A stretch of DNA of 9,802 nt. It comes from Candidatus Pacearchaeota archaeon. Lineage in GTDB: Archaea > Nanoarchaeota > Nanoarchaeia > Pacearchaeales > GW2011-AR1. The position numbers and the translations under genes were made by a program. Under the pieces are notes generated by a model. The model searched no databases, was not told the origin of the DNA, and saw only the letters and a list, made by a program, of their open reading frames with translations. Location of the stretch: positions 1,435-11,236 of the forward strand of contig NZAS01000016.1 of assembly GCA_002686195.1 (NCBI GenBank). The letters are read 5' to 3'. This document shows, in pieces, positions 1 to 7,015 of this stretch; position 1 is the first letter of the stretch; the number at the start of each line of letters is the position of its first letter.

Positions 1-2365
1 ATTCATTTACATCAACCTCTCCATCTCGTCTTAAATCAAATAGGTCAATATACAACTCTATCATTCGCCTATCTTCAATGCCTACATTGTCAATAAGGTC
101 TTTATATGTATGGACAATAGGCTTGAGGGCTGTATCTTTATTCGAAGCTTGCTTACCACCAACCATTCCAAGCATCTTACACATATAGTTATCGACCCTT
201 AAGCCATTGACAATAGAGGCTAATATGCTTTTTGCTAACGAATCATTTTTATATTGGTATGACATGTCCTCAATAATTGGAAGTAAATATTTTAAAGTTT
301 TTTTCTTTATTGTGGTTTTATTTCCCCGAACCTTTCGTCTTGCACCTAATATTACTACCGGTACAGATCTTTGAAGAACTGATATATTTTTAATCCCTTC
401 TCCGCTCTCAGATAAAAGATATTGGTTTAAAATCTCCTTTCTTGCATTCTTAGTGCCTTCAAAGTGATCATTATTCTTTATCTTCATAGAATACCTAGGT
501 TTGCTTCCCCCAATAGTTTTAGCTATTGGTATTCTATTCCCATCGTCTCCTATTTTGTAATCATAAAAAGTCATCCTTAAAGACATTTCTAAATCATATA
601 AATCCTGAGCTATCCCCGCTGTCACCCCAGGTTTTGCCTGTCTAAACTCAGCGTCATCAACCTTTTTAATAGATGTTACAAAATCTTTTGCAAAAGCACG
701 GTTATTTACAATCAATTTTACAAGTTTGCCAACAGCCTGCCCGTTTCCAGACTCAACATCTCTCAATAGCTCCTTGTTATGCAAAACTGGAGAAGACCCA
801 AACCTATCTAAAGCCTCAGAGAATGGGATGTCAGACTTAAAGTCAAATGAACCATTTTCATTTAACGGATCCAAAGAAACCTCATCTCTACCAGAATCAT
901 GAGATCTAGAATAGCTAAAAGAAACCAAATTATCATTTAGCATATCAATCTGAAGTCCAATATCCATTGGCGTAGCACCTTCGTTTACTGATTTTTTTAT
1001 TCTTTGAGCAATTTCGTCAAGAGATTCAGAGTATCTATCCAACATAGATTCAATGACTGCTATGTGGGTACTCTTTATATTTATATTTGTTTTTGCTAGA
1101 TTCTTTATCTCGTCTTTTATCTTATCTCCAATGACACTTATCTTCGATTCAGCCAAAAGAAGACTACTATAGAAATGAGGTAAATTATTAATAATTTTTT
1201 GAGTCCTAACATCCTTGAGGGTTCTTTGCCTTATCTCCTCCTCAACTGGATCTTCTTTTTCTTCCTCAATGTCCTGCTCAATTCTTTCTTGTCTTATTAT
1301 GTCTATAATCTCTTCAGGAGACAAGTCAGATACCTCCTCCCTGTCTTTATTCTTTTCTTTCCAGTCAAATATGTCATCCCTATCTTCTTCTGATAAAACA
1401 CGTGCAGGAACCGTAGAAACTGGGCTTAATGCATCCCCATCGTGCGAAACAGACACGCTCACAGAGGATTCTCCACGCTCCTTATAGGCTGACCCAGACC
1501 ACGTATTGTACGACTTAACAATACTATCAACGCACATTCTTATTAAATCTACGTTTCTAGAGTCAACAAGATCAATTAATTTTTTAAATAACCAATAAAA
1601 TAGAGGATACGAATTGCCTTCTGATTTTATTATTGTTGTATATAATGACCTAAGTCGTGTTGCTGACCTTGCTAACCATTTACTATTAAGATATTCACTA
1701 GGAAGATGCTGAGGAAACGTACTAAAGAACCTTGCTATATCATCTCTTTTGCCTCTTGCACCAACTCCACTACTCGTAAGAATGTACTTTTCACTGATGC
1801 CAAAAATAGAATTTTCTACCCATTGGGAAAAATCGAACATTAGATCGTTATCTTTTTTCCCTCTTGAAGTCAATCCTCGCAAGATATTGTCTCTCTCATC
1901 TTCCATAAATTTTATAATACTTTCCCTTAAGTTTGTTTTAATATAAGAATTAACTATAAGTAATTGACGTTCAAAAGATGGAGCTATCTTCTCTTTTTGC
2001 ATGTCAGCATCAAATTCTGGCTGAATAACCTCTTCTGAAGGACTCTCTCTTAAGGCACTAGAGGAATTTTCCTCTAACCAAAGATTGTTTATATACTCTT
2101 CAACAGAACCCCAAAAGACTCCAAGCTCTCTTGCTTTTTCTCTAATCTTGGAATAAGCAACGTCTGCTTCATCGTTTTTAAATGATGAATGTAAAGATAG
2201 ATATTGTCGTACTAAAAATTGTACCTCTTCTGGAATATCGTCAGATAATCCATCCACCATATCATCGACGTGCTCTTGGGAATAGAAATCTCCAAACATC
2301 TCTTCTTCATCTTGAGATACTTTAATTAATAAATTATTTTTTATACGCTTTAACCAATTAGACAT
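1..2365 (-). CDS. Large hypothetical protein, 3' end cut by the window edge
   Basis: An open frame runs from ATG at 2365 to base 1 without a stop, giving at least 788 residues; the C-terminus lies outside the window. I do not recognise the family. The start is basic (MSNWLKRIKNN), followed by an acidic stretch. Residues about 130-290 look like folded, mostly helical protein. A Ser/Val repeat (SSVSVSVSH, residues 300-308) leads into a very charged Glu/Lys/Arg region at about 320-390, probably helical or coiled coil. Residues about 390-788 look globular, with a basic patch near 675-690 (ARRKVRGNKTTIKKK). No signal peptide, membrane segment, Walker motif or nuclease motif is evident. It begins 35 bases after the PhoH gene stop, with only a weak GGTG as ribosome site. 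A large structural, internal virion or replication-associated protein are all possible; function is unassigned. Confidence 0.85.
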   Translation of the reverse strand, partial: MSNWLKRIKNNLLIKVSQDEEEMFGDFYSQEHVDDMVDGLSDDIPEEVQFLVRQYLSLHSSFKNDEADVAYSKIREKARELGVFWGSVEEYINNLWLEENSSSALRESPSEEVIQPEFDADMQKEKIAPSFERQLLIVNSYIKTNLRESIIKFMEDERDNILRGLTSRGKKDNDLMFDFSQWVENSIFGISEKYILTSSGVGARGKRDDIARFFSTFPQHLPSEYLNSKWLARSATRLRSLYTTIIKSEGNSYPLFYWLFKKLIDLVDSRNVDLIRMCVDSIVKSYNTWSGSAYKERGESSVSVSVSHDGDALSPVSTVPARVLSEEDRDDIFDWKEKNKDREEVSDLSPEEIIDIIRQERIEQDIEEEKEDPVEEEIRQRTLKDVRTQKIINNLPHFYSSLLLAESKISVIGDKIKDEIKNLAKTNINIKSTHIAVIESMLDRYSESLDEIAQRIKKSVNEGATPMDIGLQIDMLNDNLVSFSYSRSHDSGRDEVSLDPLNENGSFDFKSDIPFSEALDRFGSSPVLHNKELLRDVESGNGQAVGKLVKLIVNNRAFAKDFVTSIKKVDDAEFRQAKPGVTAGIAQDLYDLEMSLRMTFYDYKIGDDGNRIPIAKTIGGSKPRYSMKIKNNDHFEGTKNARKEILNQYLLSESGEGIKNISVLQRSVPVVILGARRKVRGNKTTIKKKTLKYLLPIIEDMSYQYKNDSLAKSILASIVNGLRVDNYMCKMLGMVGGKQASNKDTALKPIVHTYKDLIDNVGIEDRRMIELYIDLFDLRRDGEVDVNE

Positions 2366-2400
2366 ATTGCACCATTATTAAGAATTTCAAATATTAGACC

Positions 2401-3093
2401 TTACTTCCTTTGATTCTGCCGACTATTCCTATATCTGTCCTCTATCCTAGCAACAACCTCGTGCCTATAGCAAGACGACAGTGGAAGCTCATAAGAACCA
2501 ACGCCTTCAACTCCACTAAGTCTTGTCAAAGCGTCCTGTAGCCCATTGTTGTCTTGAATATCAGACTGAAATTCGTCACCTGTACATATGATTTTTGTAT
2601 TATGACCGAGTCTTGTTAGAACCATATGCATTTGTTCTTTTGTGCAATTTTGCGCCTCATCAACAACGACAATACTATCATCAAATGTGACTCCCCTCAT
2701 AAATGCTACTGGATATGCTATTATCTTCTCATTTCTAAACAATCTATTTAAAGCTGTTTTTGCTAGATATTTTTCAAAAATAATCTTTACAGGAGCAAAA
2801 AAGGGATCAAATTTCTCATTCATATCCCCAGGAAGATGCCCAAGCTGCTCTCCAGCACAAACATAGGGACGAGTAATTATAATTCTTTGTGCGCTACCTG
2901 AAAATAAGCATCTCAAAGAATAAGCAACGGCAAGTGTCGTTTTTCCAGTACCAGCACACCCATGTAAAAATGTAACTGAATTACCTTTAATGGCCCTTAA
3001 TGCTTCTTTCTGATCATCATCTAGAGGAGAAAAGTCTATACTATTTTGAGACTGCGTAGAGGACGAAGACACAGTTTTTCTTTTTTTACTCAT
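2401..3093 (-). CDS. phoH: PhoH-like P-loop ATPase
   Basis: A 230-residue cytoplasmic protein of the PhoH family, ATP-binding proteins related to the N-terminal half of superfamily 1 helicases and common as phage auxiliary genes. After a Ser-rich tail (residues 1-20) come a Q-like region (DDDQKEAL), Walker A (HGCAGTGKTT, with K51 and T52), the ITRPYVCAGEQLGHLPGD segment typical of the family (about 73-90), Walker B (IVVVDEAQN, D145-E146) and a sensor-like ICTGD motif (169-173). Length is usual for the phage form, which lacks the KH or PIN domains of some bacterial relatives. The start overlaps the upstream 140-residue gene by 8 bases, and no clear Shine-Dalgarno precedes it, so translational coupling is likely. 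The family suggests RNA-linked ATPase activity, but the role of phage PhoH proteins is not settled, and a link to phosphate stress cannot be read from this sequence. Confidence 0.95.
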   Translation of the reverse strand: MSKKRKTVSSSSTQSQNSIDFSPLDDDQKEALRAIKGNSVTFLHGCAGTGKTTLAVAYSLRCLFSGSAQRIIITRPYVCAGEQLGHLPGDMNEKFDPFFAPVKIIFEKYLAKTALNRLFRNEKIIAYPVAFMRGVTFDDSIVVVDEAQNCTKEQMHMVLTRLGHNTKIICTGDEFQSDIQDNNGLQDALTRLSGVEGVGSYELPLSSCYRHEVVARIEDRYRNSRQNQRK

Positions 3094-3508
3094 TATATTG
3101 TTCTTTGTCTAATTTTAAAATTAAAAAGGAGGGATCATCCCTGTCTGCACGAGAGATAATTCCTCCTAAAACACTCTTTAGATACTCACTTGGAAAATCA
3201 GCAAACATACTAATTACATAATTCCAAAATACCTTTTTAACACGAACTTTTTTTCCTGATAACACTTTAAGCCTTATAAAAAACAAATCCCTGTTGTATT
3301 TTTTCTTAATTAAATCTGATTTTCTATTTATCTCATTTATAACCAGAAGCTCTTCCCATCTATTTTTATCAAAATCATTTTCAAGAAATTCCTTTTCAGA
3401 TGGGCTTAGAGTATCAAATAGTCTTTTTCTCTGAAAAAGACTAAGAGGACGAGTAATACTAAAATATTCTTCATAATTATTAAAAATAAAATTAGAAAAC
3501 TTATGCAC
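3086..3508 (-). CDS. Hypothetical 140-residue protein, GTG start
   Basis: I do not recognise this protein. It is 140 residues, charged and probably mostly helical, with a basic middle (KSDLIKKKYNRD, KKVRVKK) and no membrane segment. The start is GTG at 3508: the same frame is closed by a TAA a few codons upstream, and the next in-frame Met is residue 101, so a later ATG would discard most of the protein. AGAAAG lies directly against the GTG, too close for a good ribosome site. The gene overlaps the preceding gene by 8 bases (stop 3503-3501) and the following phoH by 8 bases, so translation is probably coupled on both sides. Residues 105-112 (FPSEYLKS) resemble residues 221-228 of the large protein downstream of phoH. 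The basic character could suit nucleic acid contact, but that is only a guess. Confidence 0.75.
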   Translation of the reverse strand: MHKFSNFIFNNYEEYFSITRPLSLFQRKRLFDTLSPSEKEFLENDFDKNRWEELLVINEINRKSDLIKKKYNRDLFFIRLKVLSGKKVRVKKVFWNYVISMFADFPSEYLKSVLGGIISRADRDDPSFLILKLDKEQYNE

Positions 3509-3821
3509 CTTTCTGATTTAAATCAAAGCCAGACAACCTTATGTCGTTATTATCAATAACTCTAATTTCTCCATTGTCTAATATAAATTTGTTGTTCGCA
3601 TCAATTGTTCCATCGATAAAAGTCAATACCATATCGTTGGCAATGGCAATTCCCTTATTCTCTAAAAACACTACTTTTAGTTCCTGTGGCAATTCTTTAA
3701 CAATTGGATGTGTATTTTGCAGAATAAAGTCTTTCAATCTAGCACTAGGTAAAAAATAAAAAGTGACACTATCGTCGCTTACTGCATTTTTCATTGCTTG
3801 TATTTTATCTGATACAGACAT
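3501..3821 (-). CDS. Hypothetical 106-residue protein
   Basis: An unrecognised small protein of 106 residues. The first 20 residues look helical (SVSDKIQAMKNAVSDDS). The rest has alternating short hydrophobic runs (TFYFLP, LKVVFLENKGIAIAND, VLTFIDGTID, GEIRVIDNNDIRLSG) suggesting a compact beta-rich fold. There is no cysteine, signal peptide or membrane segment. The ATG at 3821 is preceded by AGGA nine bases upstream, one of the clearer ribosome sites here. It follows the structural gene after a 17-base gap and overlaps the next gene by 8 bases. Its place just after a probable virion gene makes a small virion or assembly protein plausible, on context alone. Confidence 0.8.
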   Translation of the reverse strand: MSVSDKIQAMKNAVSDDSVTFYFLPSARLKDFILQNTHPIVKELPQELKVVFLENKGIAIANDMVLTFIDGTIDANNKFILDNGEIRVIDNNDIRLSGFDLNQKGA

Positions 3822-3830
3822 ATCTTATAT

Positions 3831-3834
3831 TCCT
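3831..3834 (-). promoter_or_regulatory. Ribosome binding site of the 106-residue gene
   Basis: AGGA on the minus strand, nine bases before the ATG at 3821, in the 17-base gap after the structural gene. It supports 3821 over the internal Met at residue 10. Confidence 0.5.
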
Positions 3835-3838
3835 ATTC

Positions 3839-4843
3839 TTAACTAGATCCACTAAATAAATATCGGAAATATCTAGATCTGCCACCTGGTAATGTATATT
3901 CTGGAGTGACAATTGCTTTTGTTAGTCCAACGTATGGTCCGAACTTCTTAGCATCCAGCATTTTTGTAAAGTCTTCTTCATAATTCTTTTTCAATGTTTC
4001 AAAGTTAGAAAATAAATTTGTAGCCTTTTCTCCTCCTCCAAAAATTTGCTGTGTCTCCTGGAACATTAAAGACATCATGAGTTCTCGCAAAGCATCTCTA
4101 GATGCACCGTACAAGACTCCTGCAACATATCTCATGGGAACTCCAGCCAATGAATATCGTGAGGCTGGAGGATAGTAGTTTATTTGATCCAATGCGTTTT
4201 GTAAAAATCTTATCAACTGTGCATCGTCAAACCACCTAAAGTTATAATCAGCATTAACAATGTCAAAATCTGTTAGTGATTCATCAAACGTTACGTTGCC
4301 TTTAAAATAATTTATTTCGTACCCTTCGTTAATTAATTCTTGATTTCTATAGATCCTTACCCCAGCAGTTTGATTCCATCTTGGAAAATTAAAGCTATAA
4401 ACCCTGCTGTCAACACTTGGCTTGGACTGTTCCTGATAAACAGGTATATTCATTGCTGATCTTATGTGGAATTCTAGTGCAACCCTTAAATCGTTTATCA
4501 TTCCAGTGTATATAGAACTATCGTCTCCGTCGTCAGAAACGACAATCTCTTGAACAGATGTGAAATCATCATCATTCTCGTCTGTATACGACCAAGTTGC
4601 TGTATAAACTCCTGCATCTAAGTCGTCACCCATCTCCCATTCAAAAACATAATATCCTGACTGTATCTTCTCTGGGGTACCGCTCTTTTCTGCGCTATTC
4701 AACACATCTACTATAGATATAGATACATCATATACATTTTTTGGATCACCGTTAAAGTCTGTAATCTTTAAAAATAATGAATTTGTCGTACCTGGAGTTA
4801 AGACTCCTGCGAAATCTGTATTTACATTATATTCTATTGCCAT
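3839..4843 (-). CDS. Probable virion structural protein, Ig-like N-domain plus possible neck/adaptor C-part
   Basis: A 334-residue protein in at least two parts. Residues 1-103 look like an Ig-like beta-sandwich: MAIEYNVNTDF, a GxP-type loop (FNGDPKNVYDVS), then paired strands SGYYVFEWEM and AGVYTATWSYTDEND, ending at an acidic linker (SDDGDDSS). This resembles extension domains in tailed-phage structural proteins. Residues 110-334 begin with helix (GMINDLRVALEFHIRSAM), then a small beta unit (VRIYRNQELINEGYEINYF, NVTFDESL) and a long helical section (DDAQLIRFLQNALDQIN and onward) ending in a Gly/Arg/aromatic tail. The beta-to-helix layout recalls neck or head-tail adaptor proteins, but this is pattern recognition, not a family match. 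The start is firm: GAGG five bases upstream overlaps the previous gene's stop, which lies two bases before the ATG. The N-terminus echoes that of the upstream protein (MTIEISYN), suggesting related N-domains. Confidence 0.8.
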   Translation of the reverse strand: MAIEYNVNTDFAGVLTPGTTNSLFLKITDFNGDPKNVYDVSISIVDVLNSAEKSGTPEKIQSGYYVFEWEMGDDLDAGVYTATWSYTDENDDDFTSVQEIVVSDDGDDSSIYTGMINDLRVALEFHIRSAMNIPVYQEQSKPSVDSRVYSFNFPRWNQTAGVRIYRNQELINEGYEINYFKGNVTFDESLTDFDIVNADYNFRWFDDAQLIRFLQNALDQINYYPPASRYSLAGVPMRYVAGVLYGASRDALRELMMSLMFQETQQIFGGGEKATNLFSNFETLKKNYEEDFTKMLDAKKFGPYVGLTKAIVTPEYTLPGGRSRYFRYLFSGSS

Positions 4844-4852
4844 TATTACCTC
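4844..4852 (-). promoter_or_regulatory. Strong ribosome binding site overlapping an upstream stop
   Basis: The minus strand reads GAGGTAATAATG. GAGG lies five bases before the ATG of the 334-residue structural gene and the TAA of the preceding gene overlaps this site. It is the strongest Shine-Dalgarno in the window and implies translational coupling with high output of the downstream structural protein. Confidence 0.7.
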
Positions 4853-6180
4853 GTTATTATATTAACCTCACTAGAGGAGGAGGAGCCCCTTTCGGCAACT
4901 ACCTCTATAGTATTATTTCCAAAATCATTAATATTGCCTCCCGATATCTCAATTACTCCACCTATATTTGGGTGATTTTTGCAATAATAATATAATCTTG
5001 ATGGGGCATCTGCTGGAACTTCAAAAATATGATACGATCTTAGTATTCCAGAATCGCCTGAATACACTGTTCCACTTGAATATTCTAATCCCGAATTATG
5101 ACTCCCGTCTGCAGATGTAGATATCCTAAATAGGTGACCTTCATTGCTTGAATGTGATTGGTCAAAGCGATAAACTCCACCTCTTTTTAATTTTATTACT
5201 GGCTGAGGCTTGTCGTTTACCTGAAATACTTCATCAGAAACTTTTACTATAAAAATTTGATCAACGTCGTATGATAATAATTCTGGTAAGTAATAAATGC
5301 TATCTAAAGAGTCTACTTCTCTTTGCAATTGAGCATCCCAATTGAATTCAGACACATGCAGCAATGTGGTTACTATAATATCAGACAAAACTGATCTAGT
5401 AACGACGTTTCTGTCATTATCTAAAATCTCATCTGGATATGCACAACCACTTGGACGCAAATCAAGAAGTTCCTGATATAGTGTTGGTTCTGATCTACCG
5501 TGCGGATGGCATCTGTTTGATGGATCATTAATATATTCATATGCTTCTTGCCAAACTGTGCAAAAGCATGCATCATCACAATGCCTGTTTAGTAATTCAC
5601 AATTGAGTTTTCTCATTATCTGTTCGCAACGACATTTCCTCCAGGCATCCTCATACCTTCCCGTAAGCTTATCCCACCAGGAATCTGGCACTGCTTCCAT
5701 GCACTCATCAAATCGCTGAGCGTCCGTTCCTAAGCAGAGATTGTAGTTGTGGTTGGTATCGTTGCCACACCTCCATTCTCCGCCTAACGCATAACACATT
5801 TCAGCACTATCTACACCATCTAACTCTCCATATTTTTCCACAGGTCGAATAATGGTGGGAGATCCTAACGGATCGTGTTGAGTAATCCAACAACCACAGT
5901 CTTCTTCTAAGCCTCGTTCAGTCGAACCACGGTTATCGTCATTGATTTCTCTCTGATATATGTGTATAATATAAGAACCGGTGGAAAAAGATGAAGAATC
6001 CACTGATGCACTATACGAATTAAATTTTTCGCCCACGAGAGGAATCATGGAAAGATAAATGTTAGAAGAATTAGTAAATGAATTCAATTCTGGAGAATAA
6101 CTGTTCAAAGACTTATCTAAAATGATAGCGTACAATGCTAGATTGCTAGAGTGTGCGTTGTATGAAATTTCTATAGTCAT
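4846..6180 (-). CDS. Modular virion-type protein: Ig-like domain, 14-Cys region, cupredoxin-like domain
   Basis: A 444-residue protein with three parts. Residues 1-80 form a beta-rich domain (NLALYAIILDKS to TGSYIIHIYQRE) like the N-domains of phage structural proteins. Residues 95-246 hold 14 cysteines (95, 97, 129, 138, 149, 160, 183, 185, 194, 201, 205, 207, 224, 246), suggesting disulfides or metal sites. After a helical stretch (260-300), residues 325-412 form a cupredoxin-like domain of the kind seen in marine phage structural proteins: GGVYRFDQSHSSNEGH, then YYYCKNHPNIGG with His349, Cys400 and His403 as possible copper ligands; the usual axial Met is Ile406. The ATG at 6180 is one base past the subtilase stop, with no clear Shine-Dalgarno. 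An in-frame ATG at 6225 has AAGGA 11 bases upstream and would add 15 hydrophobic residues, but MTIEISYN fits the domain start better. Probably a tail or surface protein; function is inferred. Confidence 0.8.
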   Translation of the reverse strand: MTIEISYNAHSSNLALYAIILDKSLNSYSPELNSFTNSSNIYLSMIPLVGEKFNSYSASVDSSSFSTGSYIIHIYQREINDDNRGSTERGLEEDCGCWITQHDPLGSPTIIRPVEKYGELDGVDSAEMCYALGGEWRCGNDTNHNYNLCLGTDAQRFDECMEAVPDSWWDKLTGRYEDAWRKCRCEQIMRKLNCELLNRHCDDACFCTVWQEAYEYINDPSNRCHPHGRSEPTLYQELLDLRPSGCAYPDEILDNDRNVVTRSVLSDIIVTTLLHVSEFNWDAQLQREVDSLDSIYYLPELLSYDVDQIFIVKVSDEVFQVNDKPQPVIKLKRGGVYRFDQSHSSNEGHLFRISTSADGSHNSGLEYSSGTVYSGDSGILRSYHIFEVPADAPSRLYYYCKNHPNIGGVIEISGGNINDFGNNTIEVVAERGSSSSSEVNIITR

Positions 6181-6181
6181 T

Positions 6182-7015
6182 TTAATTTGCAGAAAAGTTA
6201 GACAGCAAACTACTATAGATGTCATTAACTGTATAATCCTTTTTCTCTCTTTTATAAGATTCTATAATATGACATGCTACCCCTGCAACAACAGGTGACG
6301 CGCTGCTAGATCCAGAGAAGTTTACAAACCCGTTTTTAAGCCCCAGAGATGTAATGTTGTTGTTTTTTAAGTTTAAAAAAAACTTTTTTGATTTTATGTC
6401 ATCCTTATCGGAATGAGAAGCAGAAGAGCCAATGCCGCAAGCAAATGTCTCATTAAATCTGGCAGGAAACTCAGCATCCCTAGTGGCTCCGTAATCATTT
6501 CCTGAACTTGCAAATATACAAATATTCTTAGAATATGTTTTTTTTATTACATCATGAAGTAACCGTGACCTATATCTTAGCCCTAAAGATATTACTATAA
6601 TATCTACTTTTTTAATTATACACCATAGTATGGAAGATAGAAGAGAGCTAAGCTCCCCCTTATTATCTCCGTCCAAGCATCTTGCAAAATATAGAGTAGA
6701 ATGTGGAGCAAGTCCAGTAATTCCGCCTAATCCATTTGCAGCTATTATGCCAGCAACGGCAGTAGAGTGCCCTGTTTGATCATAAGACCCAGGCTCGTCT
6801 TCCAAAAAGCTTATAGCCCTTCTTCTTGAATGAGACTTAGAAAATTTATAATATTCACTATTGATTGCTCCGCTATCCACAATCCCAACCTTAACACTTG
6901 TATTATCACAAACGTCTAAAGAAAATCCAAAATCAACTGGCTTATGCATAACATTAGATGGTAATTTATCTATGCTATTTTTAGTAAATTTTTTCTCAAA
7001 ATTAATCTTGTGCAT
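6182..7015 (-). CDS. Subtilisin-family (S8) serine protease
   Basis: A 277-residue subtilase with a complete catalytic set: Asp47 (VGIVDSGA), His83 (GHSTAVAGIIAANG), oxyanion Asn173 (FASSGNDYG) and Ser237 in GSSSASP, a variant of the GTSMAxP motif. The typical GLAPHSTLYFARCLD and IIVISLG segments lie between. This is close to a bare catalytic domain: no clear signal peptide, no clear long propeptide and no C-terminal extension, as in intracellular-type subtilisins. I prefer ATG 7015 (14-base overlap with the upstream gene, GGGTG just upstream). An in-frame ATG at 7084 would add 23 residues including a hydrophobic stretch, but the upstream gene also encodes that region. The gene ends one base before the start of the modular virion-type protein, so the two are probably co-translated. 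Likely roles are virion protein maturation or cleavage of a host target; which one is inference. Confidence 0.9.
   Translation of the reverse strand: MHKINFEKKFTKNSIDKLPSNVMHKPVDFGFSLDVCDNTSVKVGIVDSGAINSEYYKFSKSHSRRRAISFLEDEPGSYDQTGHSTAVAGIIAANGLGGITGLAPHSTLYFARCLDGDNKGELSSLLSSILWCIIKKVDIIVISLGLRYRSRLLHDVIKKTYSKNICIFASSGNDYGATRDAEFPARFNETFACGIGSSASHSDKDDIKSKKFFLNLKNNNITSLGLKNGFVNFSGSSSASPVVAGVACHIIESYKREKKDYTVNDIYSSLLSNFSAN

Noticed and set aside
1199..1487. Two overlapping plus-strand open frames of 64 and 90 codons
   Set aside because: They lie opposite the charged region of the large minus-strand gene; their Ser/Phe/Leu-rich products are what antisense reading of Glu/Lys codons gives, and no ribosome site or plus-strand gene neighbour supports them.
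4777..4995. Plus-strand open frame of 72 codons across a gene junction
   Set aside because: It overlaps the strong ribosome site and the ends of two supported minus-strand genes, and its product is low-complexity Tyr/Leu/Ile.
6178..6225. Start of the Cys-rich protein at ATG 6225 with a possible short signal sequence
   Set aside because: It would overlap the subtilase by 44 bases, the hydrophobic run is only about 12 residues, and the domain typical of phage structural proteins begins at the ATG at 6180.
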